DNA from: Inia geoffrensis
Lineage: Eukaryota > Chordata > Mammalia > Artiodactyla > Iniidae
DNA: 64,000 bases
Assembly (NCBI GenBank): GCA_036417435.1
Contig: CM070901.1
Coordinates: 65,964,501-66,028,500 of the forward strand
Reading direction: 5' to 3'
The translations under genes and the position numbers were made by a program. The notes beneath the pieces are model-generated. The model did no database searches. It saw only the letters and a list, made by a program, of their open reading frames with translations, and had not been told where the DNA came from. Below, piece by piece: positions 22,800-33,879 of the stretch (position 1 is its first letter; every line of letters begins with the position of its first letter).

Positions 22800-23865
22800 A
22801 AAAATTGAGTATGGTATCATAAGTACTATGATAGAGGTGTACAAAGTGCCTGACATGGAGTTTCTAAAGAAGATGACACGAGTTACCCAAGCCAAGAATG
22901 ACAAGAAGGGCATTCTGGGGAAAAGTAACTGCAGGAGCAAAGGCATAGGGGTATTTTGTATACAGGAAACAATGAGCAGAAGAGTGTGGAAGCAGAAGGT
23001 AGCAAAAGCTTTGCTAAGATTGTTGCACAAGGTCTCGGAGGGCAACATTGGCAGAATTTGAACTTTATTCTTTAGAACAGTAATATGGGACATTCAAAGG
23101 GTTTTAAGCCTGAGAATATTTTGAATGTGAATTTATTTGATCTGGTTGCAGTATGGAAGAAAAGCGACCAATTAGGAAGTGATTAGAGCAACCAAGGCAA
23201 GTAGGGATGAGGCCATGATCTAGAACAGTAATAAAACTGGAAGATGCCAACATAGGAATGCCAAAGAGAGGCAGTTCAAGAAATATGAGGAGGTAAAATT
23301 GTCAAGGATAAGGAGTCTATGATTGCTTTCAGGTTTCCAATTTGAGTGACTGCATAGATGATGGTGTCTAAGTATTGGAACAGGAAAAGTTTGTGTTTGG
23401 AATAAAAAAATGAATTCAGTTTTGAACACAGAGTGTGAGATGCTTGTGGGACATCCGAGTTGATATGTCCAAAAGAATATGTCAGTCTCCAGTTCAGGAT
23501 AATCAGATTAGGGGGATATACGCAAGAATCATCAACCTATAGATCTTAGTTAAAATTATGAGAGTGGATGAGATAACTAGAGACTGCATAAATAATAAAG
23601 ACTATTGGATGCTGATTAAAAAATCTGTAAAGCATAAACACAACTATCAAGAAATGACCAGAGAAGAAAAAGGGAGAATCGATAGAATAGATTATAGATG
23701 CTAAAGGAGAGAATTGAATCTCATGAAGTAAGTGGTTAACAATATCAAATGTTGCAGTGAAAGCTAGAAAGATAAGGCTTGAAAAGCATCACTGGATTTG
23801 GCTATTGGGTCATGTTTGGTAATCTTTGCCAAAACCATGGTGTTGGAAATCAGATTACACAGTGG
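22800..23865 (-). mobile_element. Long L2 relic (antisense)
   Basis: About 1 kb of purine-rich antisense L2. It runs from 'agaagggcattctgggg' through 'cagaagagtgtggaagcaga' to 'gctattgggtcatgtttgg'. Readable frames are broken throughout. The internal boundaries are approximate. Confidence 0.65.
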
Positions 23866-23869
23866 AAAA

Positions 23870-25085
23870 ACAAATGATTGAAGTAACTCCCAGTCCAGAG
23901 CTCTTCCCACTATACAATATCGTTATAAAACTGTAAACTCTCTCTCTCATTTCTATTCTCTCCCAAGGACTCAAAATCCATTTACAGATGATTATTATTG
24001 TTATGCATTTTTGCCTAAATATAGAACTGTTGAATATAACTTCAGAGCTAATAAGTTCAGTGAGTTCTTTCTTGGACCTAAATTTACAGTTTCTACTGTG
24101 CCTATTAGTTGAAAATAAAATAAAATGCATTAGCGTCAGGAGGAAAGGGTTTAGAGAAACTCTGCTTTTAAATTTATCTAATTTATAAAGGAAAATTTTA
24201 ATCTATTTTCTGTCTTTAAGGCTTACAAGATGCTCAATTATCAGGATGTTCAGAAAGGATTGATAGTAGATTTGGGGACTTCAAGTTACAATGACACCCT
24301 GAGTGTCTGCCTTCAGAAAATGCAGTGAATATAACAAACAATCAAAAATTTAGAATAAAACTCCTTCTTTAATAGACTGAAAGAAGGACATGAGGAAGAC
24401 AAAATATGAAGGCAGTCCACTCAATTTTATAGCATTTGGACAAATTAATGAGAAAGCTATGGTGGAAAGTAATGAGGTTTATGCATTGGAGGATATATTG
24501 GAGGAATCCTATTAAAGAGTTACTTGATGTCTTGTCTATTCAGAAGGCATGTGGAAGGAATTTGGTGGGTGGATCTTTGGCCCCCTAATAACTTCTCAGA
24601 AACTTCAGGCTTGTAGCTACCAGCTATGACATGTAATCCAAAGGCATGGACCAGTGTATAAACATTATTTTAGACATCTGCCAGGGTATAAATGAACTTA
24701 AGTAGTACAGGGCATGGTCCTGACAGCTCATCAGTGATTCTTTAATTGAACCGATGAGACCCAGTAGTGTGGGTAGTATGAAAGTAGTCTAACTGGCAGT
24801 GGGGTTGGGGAGACAGGGGGAGGTTGGGGAATGTCTCTATAAAGACCATGTTCCAGATAAAGACTAAAAGGAGAATAAAGCTGAAAGAGGAGCCATTCTT
24901 ATATTTCCTTTGACCTAGCCTTCTACACAGAGAAACTGCCTAGAGGTGAAGTGGAGTAAAGGTGAGAAGGGAAAAAGCAACCACTTTGCAGCTGTGGACC
25001 AGAACCTGTAAACTTCTCCTCAGGGAACCTGTGACATAAACAATTTCACTGTGAATGATATTAATTTTCTATTTACCTCAGAGGA
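23870..25085. other. Unassigned sequence, no gene seen
   Basis: No repeat family or exon recognised over about 1.2 kb. Confidence 0.45.
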
Positions 25086-25724
25086 AAAAATGAAGATTGA
25101 CACCAGCACACACACAATCCATCAGCAGAGACTGAATGCTTTTTGGAGTGAGGTGTTTGAGCATAATATCTGACTAAATATTTGGCTAAACACTGAACTA
25201 TGCAGATGCAGGTGTGACCCGTAGGAATCCAAACTCAAATATAAAAAGAAAAAGATAAAAACAAAGACATCAGTGACCACCATTTCAGAGAATCAGACTC
25301 CACAAAACTTTCCAGGCAAGTTACTGAGCAAGCAAAACAATGACAAACATCAGAGGGGAAAATCAGAATTCAGAGATACTACCTACAATATATTATTTAA
25401 AAAGCCTAATATTCAACAACAACAAAATTGAAAGAGCCGCAAAGAAACAGGAAAGTGTGGCCACACTTAGGGAAAAATAGCAGTCAATATAAACTGTCTC
25501 TGAGTGTCCCCATATGTTGGATTTAGCAGACAAAGTCGTCAGAGCAACTATTATATATATGTTCAAAGAACTAAAGGAAACCATGTTTAAAGTATTAAAA
25601 GAAAGTATGATAGAAATGATTCAATGAATAGAGAATTTCAACAAAGTGATAGAAATTATAGGAAAGAACCAAGTGAAAATACTGTAGTCAAAATGTTACT
25701 ATGATATTTCATACTGATAAAAAG

Positions 25725-25951
25725 TTTTATTTTCAGGCTTCCCTTGTGGCACAGTGGTTGAGAGTCCGCCTGCCGATGCAGGGGACACGGGTTCGTGCCC
25801 CGGTCCAGGAGGATCCCACATGCTGCGGAGCAGCTGGGCCCGTGAGCCATGGCCGCTGAGCCTGCGCGTCCGGAGCCTGTGCTCCACAATGGGAGAGGCC
25901 GCAACAGTGAGAGGCCCGCGTACCGCAAAAAAAAAAAAGTTTTTATTTTCA
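25725..25951 (+). mobile_element. CHR-2-type SINE with 11-bp TSD, inside L1M
   Basis: The element is 25736-25940, from 'ggcttcccttgtggcacagt' to an A-tail. The B-box is 'ggttcgtgccc'. The flanking duplication TTTTATTTTCA is perfect (25725-25735 and 25941-25951). CpG-rich compared with its AT-rich host, which suggests a fairly young insertion. The open frames here on both strands are SINE-derived. Confidence 0.95.
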
Positions 25952-27379
25952 ATGAGGGAAAACAAAAACCTAAAACATCGAAATCTTTAGGATGCAGCTC
26001 AAACAATGCTTAAAGAGAATGTATAGTTTTTGACAACTATATCAGAAAAAAAGCAAAGTATCACATTAAAAAACTAAGCTACCCCCTTTAAAAAATTTAA
26101 AAGGTGGAATCTAACCCAAAGGAAATAATGACAGTCAGAGCAAAAATCAATAAATAGAAGAAGAAAGAAAAGAAAATTAATGAAATCAAAAGATTTTTTG
26201 AAAAAACAAACAAACAAAAAAAGACAAATTCTTAGCTAGATTGTACCAAAAAAATAAGAGCACAATTTACCAAAATCAAGTGAAAGAGGAGATATTACTT
26301 CTGACCCTAAATAAATTTAAAGCATTATGAGACTATTATGAACAACTTCGTGCCAACAAATTAAACAACTTAGATGACATGGACAATTTCTAGAAAAGCA
26401 TAGATTAGAAAATCTTAATAGATCTCTACCATGTAAAGAAGTTGAATTAGTGCTTAAAATTTTTCCCACAAAGTAAAACTCAGAGCCAGATGACTTCTAT
26501 CTGGTGAATTCTGTTGATCTCTATCAAATGTTTAAACAGGAAATGATATTAATCTATAATAAATTATTTCAGAAAACAGGATAAGAAGGAACATTTTCCA
26601 GCCTGCCTGTGAGACAGTATTACTGAAATACTGAAGCCAGACAAAGATATCATGAGAAAAAACAACTACAGACCAAATATCTCATGAACAAAGACACAAA
26701 ATTCCCTAATTACATGTTAGCAAACCAAATTTGCAACATATAAAATGCACTATACACCATGACCAAATGGCATTTATCCCAGAAATCAAAGGTTTGTTTA
26801 ACATTAGAAAAAAAATCAATTAATGTATTATAACACATTAATAGAATAAAGGACCCAAAATGCAAGACCACTTCAATAAATACAGAAAAAGCATTTGACA
26901 ATATCCAATACCTACTGATGATAAAACCTCTCAACAAGTAAGAATAGATGGGAAATTCCTCAACCTGTTTAAGGGCATCTCCAAAGTACCTACACCTAAA
27001 ATTATACTTCATGGTTTAATTATTATTATACCCTACCTCACACCCTATGTAAAAATTAACTCACAATAGATCATAGACCTAAATATAAAAGCTGAAACTA
27101 TAAAATTCTAATGGAAAACATAGGAGAACATATTTGTGACCTTGAGTTAGACAAAAATGTCTTACATAATATAATAAAGGCACAAGTTTTAAAAGAAAAA
27201 ATTGATAAATTTGATTTCATTAAATCAAAACTTCTGTGCTTCAAAAAAGACACTATCAAGAAAACAAAAAGGAAAGCCTCAGACTGGGAGAAAAATTTGC
27301 AAATTATATATCTGGTAAAGGACTTTTTTCCAGGATATACACTCTTATAATTAAAAAGTAAGAAGAAACAATCCAATTA

Positions 27380-27617
27380 AAAATGGGCAAGGGCTTCCCT
27401 GGTGTCGCAGTGGTTGGGAGTCCGCCTGCCGATGCAGGAGACACGGGTTCGTGCCCCGGTCTGGGAAGATCCCACATGCCGCAGAGTGGCTGGGCCCGCG
27501 AACCATGGCTGCTGAGCCTGCGCGTCCGGAGCCTGTGCTCCACAATGGGAGAGACCACAACAGTTAGAGGCCCGTGTACTGAAAAAAAAAAAAAAAAAAA
27601 AACACCAAAAGGGCAAA
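27380..27617 (+). mobile_element. CHR-2-type SINE inside L1M
   Basis: The element is about 27391-27602, beginning 'gggcttccctggtgtcgcag' and ending in a 19-20 base A-run. The flanks 'aatgggcaa' and 'aaagggcaa' look like a target duplication with one change. Confidence 0.93.
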
Positions 27618-28430
27618 ATACAGGAATATGAATTTTACCAAGGAAGACATATGAAAGAAAATGTATTCAACATCATTGGTTGTCAGGAAAATAAAAACTT
27701 AAACCACAATAAGATGCTACTACACACCCAAAATAATGTCTATTGTCAAAAAGACAATATGAAGCATTGGTTAGGAAATGGAGCAAATGGATCCATCATA
27801 CATTGCTGGTGAGAAAGTAAAGTGCTATAGTCAACTTAGAGAGCAATTTGCTACTTAGTTTCTTTAAAAACTTAAATTTACCATATGACCTAGCAATTCC
27901 ATTGGTAGGAATCTATCTAAGAGAAATAAAAGCATATGTCCACAAAAGAAGTCATTTGCAAATGTTCACAGAGGTATTAGTCATAATAGCTTAAAACTGG
28001 AAACAAGCCAAATGTCCATCAACTGGTGAATGATTAAAGTCTGGTACATCTATACAATAAAATACTACTCAGCTGTAAAAAGAAAAAGATAATGATGCAT
28101 GCCACATCATAGATTAACCTTAAAATATGGTATGTGAAAGAAGCCGCATACAAAAGACTACATATTCCATGGTTCCATTTATGTGAAATAGTCAAAAACT
28201 TACAGAGACAGAAAGGAGTGGTTGCTTGGGGCTAGTGAGAACTGTAGTGAAAAAGTAGATTGCAAATGACCTTGCAGGAAAATTTGGGCTTAATAAAAAA
28301 GGTCTAAGACTGGTGAGTGGTGAGGGTTGAAAGTCTCTATAAATGTACTGAAAATCATCTAATTGTATACTTACCGTTTCATAGCATTTAAATTATACTT
28401 CAATATAGCTATTCCAAAAAAAGTTTTAAA

Positions 28431-28802
28431 TACCCATGAGGAATGGCAAAGACCAAGATCTCTGAGCAAGTCTGGCTTTGTATGTTTAGATAAAGACTGG
28501 GTTGCAAAAGATTATTTTTTCCTTCTTGTCTGACTTGATTAACTCTGCTTTTAATATTAAAAGTTTATGGGAAATTTAATTGCTTAATTCCCTAGAGGAC
28601 TTCTGGCTTTTCTGTTGTCTTCAGAGGAGAAACATCCAAATAACAGAGGCACAAATTTCATTAATGATGAAAACTGCAGAATTTTTTTTTTTTAATTTAA
28701 GACAGAGTGCCAATAGTTCTGTTTATTTGCCCAGTAATCTCTCTTCTCAACAGGTAAATTCACTTTCTGAAACCCCCACAGACTAAATTAACTCTAAGGC
28801 TA
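28431..28802. other. Unassigned sequence, no gene seen
   Basis: Nothing recognised. A short frame at 28580-28786 is without features. Confidence 0.45.
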
Positions 28803-29160
28803 TGTCTTAGCCAGTTCGGGCTGCTATAACAAATAACCACCCGGCGGCTTAAGCAAAAAAAAAGCATTTATTTCCTACTGTTCTGGAGGCCGGGAAGTCC
28901 AAGATCAAGATGCAGGCTGATTCAGTTCCTGCTCAGAGCCCTCTTACCGGTTTGTAGGTGGTCACCTTCTTGCTATATCCTCACATGGCAGAGGGATCAT
29001 TGCTCTGGTGCCTCTTGGTATAAGAGAACTAATCCTATTATTGAGGGTTCTTCCATGACCTAACTACTTCCCAAAGGTTCCATCTCCAAATACCATCACA
29101 CTGAGGATTAGGGCTTCAAGATATGAATTTTGGGGGCACACAAAATTATAGCAGGCTATA
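28803..29160 (-). mobile_element. MST/MLT-type MaLR LTR (antisense)
   Basis: Runs from 'tgtcttagccagttcgggct' to 'atagcaggctata'. Diagnostic blocks are 'ttctggaggccgggaagtcc', 'tatcctcacatggcagaggg' and 'tatgaattttgggggcacac', as in antisense MST/THE/MLT LTRs. About 360 bp, close to a complete solo LTR. Confidence 0.9.
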
Positions 29161-29164
29161 ATGT

Positions 29165-29530
29165 CCTTGTGAACTCTTTAGGCAAGGAAAAAGAATTGTG
29201 CCAAGAATTCAAAGATTTCTGAGTGGTTAGGGAGAGTAACCCTAAGCACATACATGATAACTTTATGCATTCACAAAATAGTAAGTAGTTATATATTGAT
29301 AAATAGTTACTCTGTAGACTTTAATAATATAGATCTATTTTATTGCTATATTTGAGATTATGTCCCCTTTTCCAATTAGAATTGATAGAGTCAAATATGT
29401 CAAAAATAAATGGCTCATTCACTGAATTCATTAAGGGGAAAAGAAAAATCATTCTAGGGAAGTAAAGCAGTCAAGTCAGTTTTACATGCATGCGGATTGG
29501 AGCTTAAATAATATTTTTTATGCTCCAAAT
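29165..29530. other. Unassigned sequence, no gene seen
   Basis: AT-rich and unassigned. Confidence 0.4.
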
Positions 29531-29531
29531 A

Positions 29532-29920
29532 CAGTTATCCCTCAATATCCAATGGGAATTTTTTCCAGGACCACCTGTGAATACCAAAATTTATGGATGC
29601 TCAAGTCCCTTATAAAAAAATGGCATAGGATTTGCATATAAACCATGCAGATCCTCCCATATACTTTAAATCATCTCTAGATTACTTATAATACCTTAAA
29701 CAATGTGAATTCAACATACGAATGAATTAATTTTTCATTCGTAAATATTTGTAAATGTAACATAAATGCTATGTAAATAGTTGCCCACACAAGACAAATT
29801 CAAATTTTGCTTTTTGGAAATTTCTGAAAAAAATTTTCAAGTGTTTTTGATCTGTGGTTCAAATCCATGAATGTAGAATCCATGGGTATAGAATCCACAG
29901 ACACAGAGGGCTGACTATGA
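29532..29920 (-). mobile_element. MER2 (Tigger2-related) DNA transposon
   Basis: Inverted ends 'cagttatccctcaatatcc' and 'agggctgactatg' flank the element, with TA at each side. The interior blocks 'atggatgctcaagtccctta', 'atcatctctagattacttat' and 'tgctatgtaaatagttg' are typical of MER2. No transposase. It carries an apparent extra segment of about 50 bp (29705-29760) with a perfect 9-bp stem. Confidence 0.88.
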
Positions 29921-29929
29921 TAACTCAGA

Positions 29930-30950
29930 AACAACATGAAACAGAAGCCAATGGTAGACCAGAAGTCAGAAAACTGTGAGGCTATTTTCCAGTTTGTTAC
30001 TAATAACTGTGATTCTGGCATTTAAAATCTTCAATTCTCTTTTTTCTCCATATATTAAAGGGAATTAATAATAACATAATAGTTGTATGGTGCTACTGTG
30101 ATGATAAAATGAAAAACTTAATGTGTAACCTAACTTAACCAACACATCTCCAGGTCCTATAGCCCTAGGGTACATACAAATGAAGTAATATTAATAACCT
30201 AAATTTACCTGCCTTAAAATCCCAAAATGATTCAGGACCATAAGGCTCCAACCCCAGTCGAGGAATCTTGATATCATGAATGCTCAGGAATAAGTTTTCT
30301 CATCTTTTTTCTGTCCTCACCTCATTCTTACTGTCTGTCACTTGTGTGGGACCCCTCATTACTGCCTTGACCACTAATTTTCTGTACTTTCAACATCACA
30401 AACCCTTCATGTGCTTGAAAGCTCTGTTCCCTTTAGTTTTCATGGTGTTCCTAGAAACATGCCAACTTCTTCAGAGCAATGAGCAGTTCTTTTCCCCATC
30501 TCTGCATCACATTGTTACCTGAGCCCTAAAGCAGTACTTCATGGGCCTCAAATTCCTCATAATACAGCCTTTTTAGCGCTTTCCTTGTCCTTTTATCTCT
30601 AACGGGTGTCAGATCTTCTTCCTGGGCCTGGTTAGAAATACACAGCATCTTTTAATTTTCTCAGGAATGGAGCACAAAAACTTCAAGACTCTTTTACCTC
30701 ATGCGTATCAACACATGCAGGAGGATACTTGGATATCTTCGTTCCCATATGTATACAAAACAACCAAACTGATTTCTAGGGTAAGTTTAGGTGTGACCCT
30801 GTCATATGGTAAAAAATGTTTATATGAAATACGTGAAGTTACTGTTTGGACATAGAACCTTATTGAATTATCCCAACCAGAATGGATTTCTCCTTCCTCT
30901 GTAATCCTGTAGTGCCTTTTCTCTCACATCCCACTGACCCTGATATGTTG
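29930..30950. other. Unassigned sequence, no gene seen
   Basis: No exon recognised. Pyrimidine-rich text at 30300-30560 may be a diverged sense L2 but is not convincing. Confidence 0.4.
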
Positions 30951-30954
30951 AAAA

Positions 30955-31085
30955 GATGTTTAGGTATTATCCAGACTGAAAGCAACTGGAGGCAAGGATT
31001 GGACCCCTTGATCTTCTAATTTACCACTATGCTTAGCACAGAACCTTGCATAGATACAAACACAAATGAGCAAACTTGATGCCCT
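30955..31085 (+). mobile_element. L2 3'-end relic (sense)
   Basis: 'gaggcaaggattggacccc' then 'ctatgcttagcacagaacc' and 'aaatgagcaaac' match the sense L2 3' end. Short. Confidence 0.5.
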
Positions 31086-31428
31086 ACTCCAGCACCAGCC
31101 CAATTTCATAATAACGCTTTTTCACATATAAGCACAAGTATGAACACACATAAATATTTCCTAGATTTCTTTAGATATTCCCAGAAACTGTAGTAATAAA
31201 GTACACTTGTGTAGAACTTTTAAAAATATTTTATTTTCCAAGAGCAATGTATCTTTATGTCCTCTTTTGCTCCTCTCCTCCAGAGATACATCTCTGGTGT
31301 CTTCATCCCTTTTAGAACTGCAGAAGGTGCTTCAGGGGGCTAGTATAAAGCACAGAGTCTGGGAGTCTGGAGACTCCAGTCCTAGTCACAGATCTTTTAC
31401 TATTAATGTAAGTGACTTTCTTCTAAAT

Positions 31429-31770
31429 ATGTACCTGGTGGACTTCCCTGGTGACGCAGTGGTTAAGAATCTGCCTGCCAATGCAGGGGACACAGGTTCG
31501 AGCCCTGGTCCGGGAAGATCCCACATGCCGTGGAGCAACTAAGCCCATGCATCACAACTACTGAGCCCACATGCCACAACTACTGAAGCCTGCATGCCTA
31601 GATCCCATGTTCCACAAAAAGAGAAGCCACTGCAATGAGATGCCCACGTACCGCAACGAAGAGTAGCCCCTGCTTGCCACAGCTAGAGAAAGCCAGCGCA
31701 CAGCAACAAAGACCCAGTGCAGCCAAAAATAAATAAATTAAAAATAAATAAATAAAATAAAAATGTACCT
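31429..31770 (+). mobile_element. CHR-1-type SINE, full length with 8-bp TSD
   Basis: Long form with repeated 'cacaactactgagcc' units after the tRNA-like head. The element is 31437-31762, with an AAATA-type tail. The flanking duplication ATGTACCT is perfect (31429-31436 and 31763-31770). Confidence 0.94.
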
Positions 31771-31794
31771 AGGATTTGTTTTAATCAGGTATCG

Positions 31795-32110
31795 ATAAGA
31801 CAGCAGATACAGAAATGATTGTCATGAAGGAAGAAGTTTACAGTCACTGTCCCAGCACCATGGAGTGATTTAGGGCAGAGGGAATATTGACTTGGTGTGT
31901 GAGAGTTTTATAAAGGAGATAGTTGGGATTGGGGGCTCTGGATTGGTTGATTTGTGTATCAAAAGCATACACACAGGGGAGTCATTTGCTATCTCTAAGA
32001 ATTAGCCAGCCCTAGGAGGGGCGGTGTTTCCAGTATCAAGGCCTCATTCGCAAGAGCATCAAGGATATAGAAAATTAGAAAATATAGTCAATACGGACCT
32101 TATTTGAGCT
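31795..32110. other. Unclassified, possibly LTR-like sequence
   Basis: Text such as 'agatacagaaatgattgtca' and 'gttttataaaggagatag' has the flavour of an antisense LTR but no family is identified and no ends are clear. Confidence 0.25.
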
Positions 32111-32119
32111 GCTTCAATA

Positions 32120-32210
32120 TTCAGGACCTCAGTTTCCTTGTCTGTAAAATGAAGGTATTGAAAGAAGTGGCCTCTAATGTATTTCTAATATTCTCTGATT
32201 ATGAGGAAAA
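32120..32210 (+). mobile_element. MIR-family fragment (sense)
   Basis: 'cctcagtttccttgtctgta' and 'tgaaagaagtggcctctaa' match the core/3' part of a MIR-family SINE. Confidence 0.6.
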
Positions 32211-32214
32211 ATCC

Positions 32215-33113
32215 CTTGGCTCTGGGTTATGTGCTTCAAGCTTTTTCTTATGTCAATGAGTAACAGCTATAGTTAAAACTGTGGCTCTATTTCACTAGAA
32301 GGTATTGTTTATGTTTGAATAACTAAACTTTTTGGAGATAAGCCCAACAACTCTAGCACCAAAATATTTAGTGTCTCATTTACACATTTTTTTCCCCAAT
32401 AGGAACTGAGCAGGTAAAGATTTTGAGTTATCTAGTAAAACCACAGAAACTTTATGAAGTGGGGGAAAGTGTCAGACAAATCTCATGCAAATTTTATTAG
32501 AGGATGAGTTGGATCAGATACAGTATATTATTTATATATAAATCACTAGGAATGAAATTAATCTTTTAGTTGGACAAAATTAATATTCAGCTTCTTGATT
32601 CATTTGCCAAATATGGTCACATGTATATCTGTGAAACTTATAGAGGCCAGGCACCACTCAGGTAATTTTAGAAGTATTATTTTCAGATTATTATCTATAA
32701 ACATAAATTAAAAGTTTAGAAGTTCAGAAAATGTAATTTTCATTTTATGTTTTTTGTTTATGATCTATGCTCTTAAATCTTTATTCTCCCTCCCTAACTT
32801 TTACACAACTCACATAACTCCCCAATAATGTTAACCTGGCTGCATACATTATAACTTTGGAATAGATTTAGAATAGAAGTGCCATGTGTGGTTGTGAGGA
32901 TTGTGGGCTATACAACTCTAGGGGCCATGATTCATAATTGGACTTAATCCTGGCTCTCCAGATGCTTTCAATTTAGATAAGATGTACATCTTGCAACATG
33001 TAAGTGTAAGAAACTGTGAGGGGAAAGACACTTCAGAGTCTCATAAGATAGATAAATAACCTCTGGTTTGGTTGACCAGAGAAGCTCTACATGCTAACAA
33101 TAATCACCTTGTG
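32215..33113. other. Unassigned AT-rich sequence
   Basis: No repeat or exon recognised. Confidence 0.45.
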
Positions 33114-33492
33114 TCTTAGTCTGCTCAAGCTGACATAACAAAATACCAAAATACCACCATACAGGTGACTTAAACAACAGATTTTTATTTTTTCACAATT
33201 CTGGAAGCTGGGAAGTCCAAGATCAAGGTGCTGGCCGATTTCAGTTTTCAGAGCTCTCTTCCTGGCTTATAGGTGGACACCTTCTCTCTGTATCCTCAGA
33301 GAAAGAGAGAGAAAGAGAAAGCTTTCTAGTGACTCTTCTTACAAGGGCACTAATCTCATCATGAGGGTTTTACCTCCTGCCCTCATCTAACCTAATTACC
33401 TTCCAAAGGCTCCACCTCCAAATACTATCACATCAGGAATTAGGGCTTCAACATATGAATTTTTGGGGAACACAAACATTTATTCCACAGCA
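33114..33492 (-). mobile_element. MST/MLT-type MaLR LTR (antisense), second copy
   Basis: Runs from 'tgtcttagtctgctcaagct' to 'tattccacagca'. It shares 'gctgggaagtccaagatcaa', 'aaaggctccacctccaaata' and 'gggcttcaacatatgaattt' with the LTR at 28803-29160. It contains a short local GAGAAA purine expansion near 33298-33320. The two LTRs share orientation 4.3 kb apart but the interval is not retroviral. Confidence 0.9.
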
Positions 33493-33661
33493 CCATGTGA
33501 ATAGCACTTCCTAGAATCATAAAGAGCATAATTTTCACAACTATTGTCTCTTTCTCTCTCTGGAGCATCTTTCAACTTTGTTTTTTACTATATCATTTTA
33601 TTCCACTCATTTTCCAAAGCCCACTTAGGGTTCCAACTCCTCCACTTATTTCTTTAAAAAT

Positions 33662-33877
33662 ACTTGAGAGCTTCCCTGGTGGCGCAGTGGTTGAGAGTCC
33701 TCCTGCGGACGCAGCGGACACAGGTTCGTGCCCCGGTCCCGGAAGATCCCACATGCCGCGGAGCGGCTGGGCCCGTGAGCCATGGCTGCTGAGCCTGCGC
33801 GTCCGGAGCCTGTGCTCTGCAACGGGAGAGGCCACAACAGTGAGGCCCGCAAAAAAAACAAAAACAAAAACTTGAGA
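33662..33877 (+). mobile_element. CHR-2-type SINE with 8-bp TSD
   Basis: The element is 33670-33869, from 'gcttccctggtggcgcagtg' to an interrupted A-tail. The duplication ACTTGAGA is perfect (33662-33669 and 33870-33877). It interrupts or borders the L2 relic. The 157-codon minus-strand frame at 33646-34119 crosses this SINE and is not a gene. Confidence 0.94.
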
Positions 33878-33879
33878 AC

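Larger units (their letters stand above)
25090..28430 (+). mobile_element. Old L1M element, split by two SINEs
   Basis: Sense L1 of an older mammalian lineage. The first part (about 25090-25720) is ORF1-like and A-rich. After the first SINE the text is ORF2: 'ggatgcagctcaaacaatgc', later 'taatgtattataacacatta' and 'gcatttgacaatatccaata' from the RT. After the second SINE, the C-terminal region and 3'UTR follow, ending near 28425 with 'ttatacttcaatatagctat'. Every frame is short. The residual frame at 27111-27350 corresponds to an ORF2 segment near the C-terminus. Removing the two SINEs restores continuity of the host L1, so the SINEs are younger. Confidence 0.82.
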
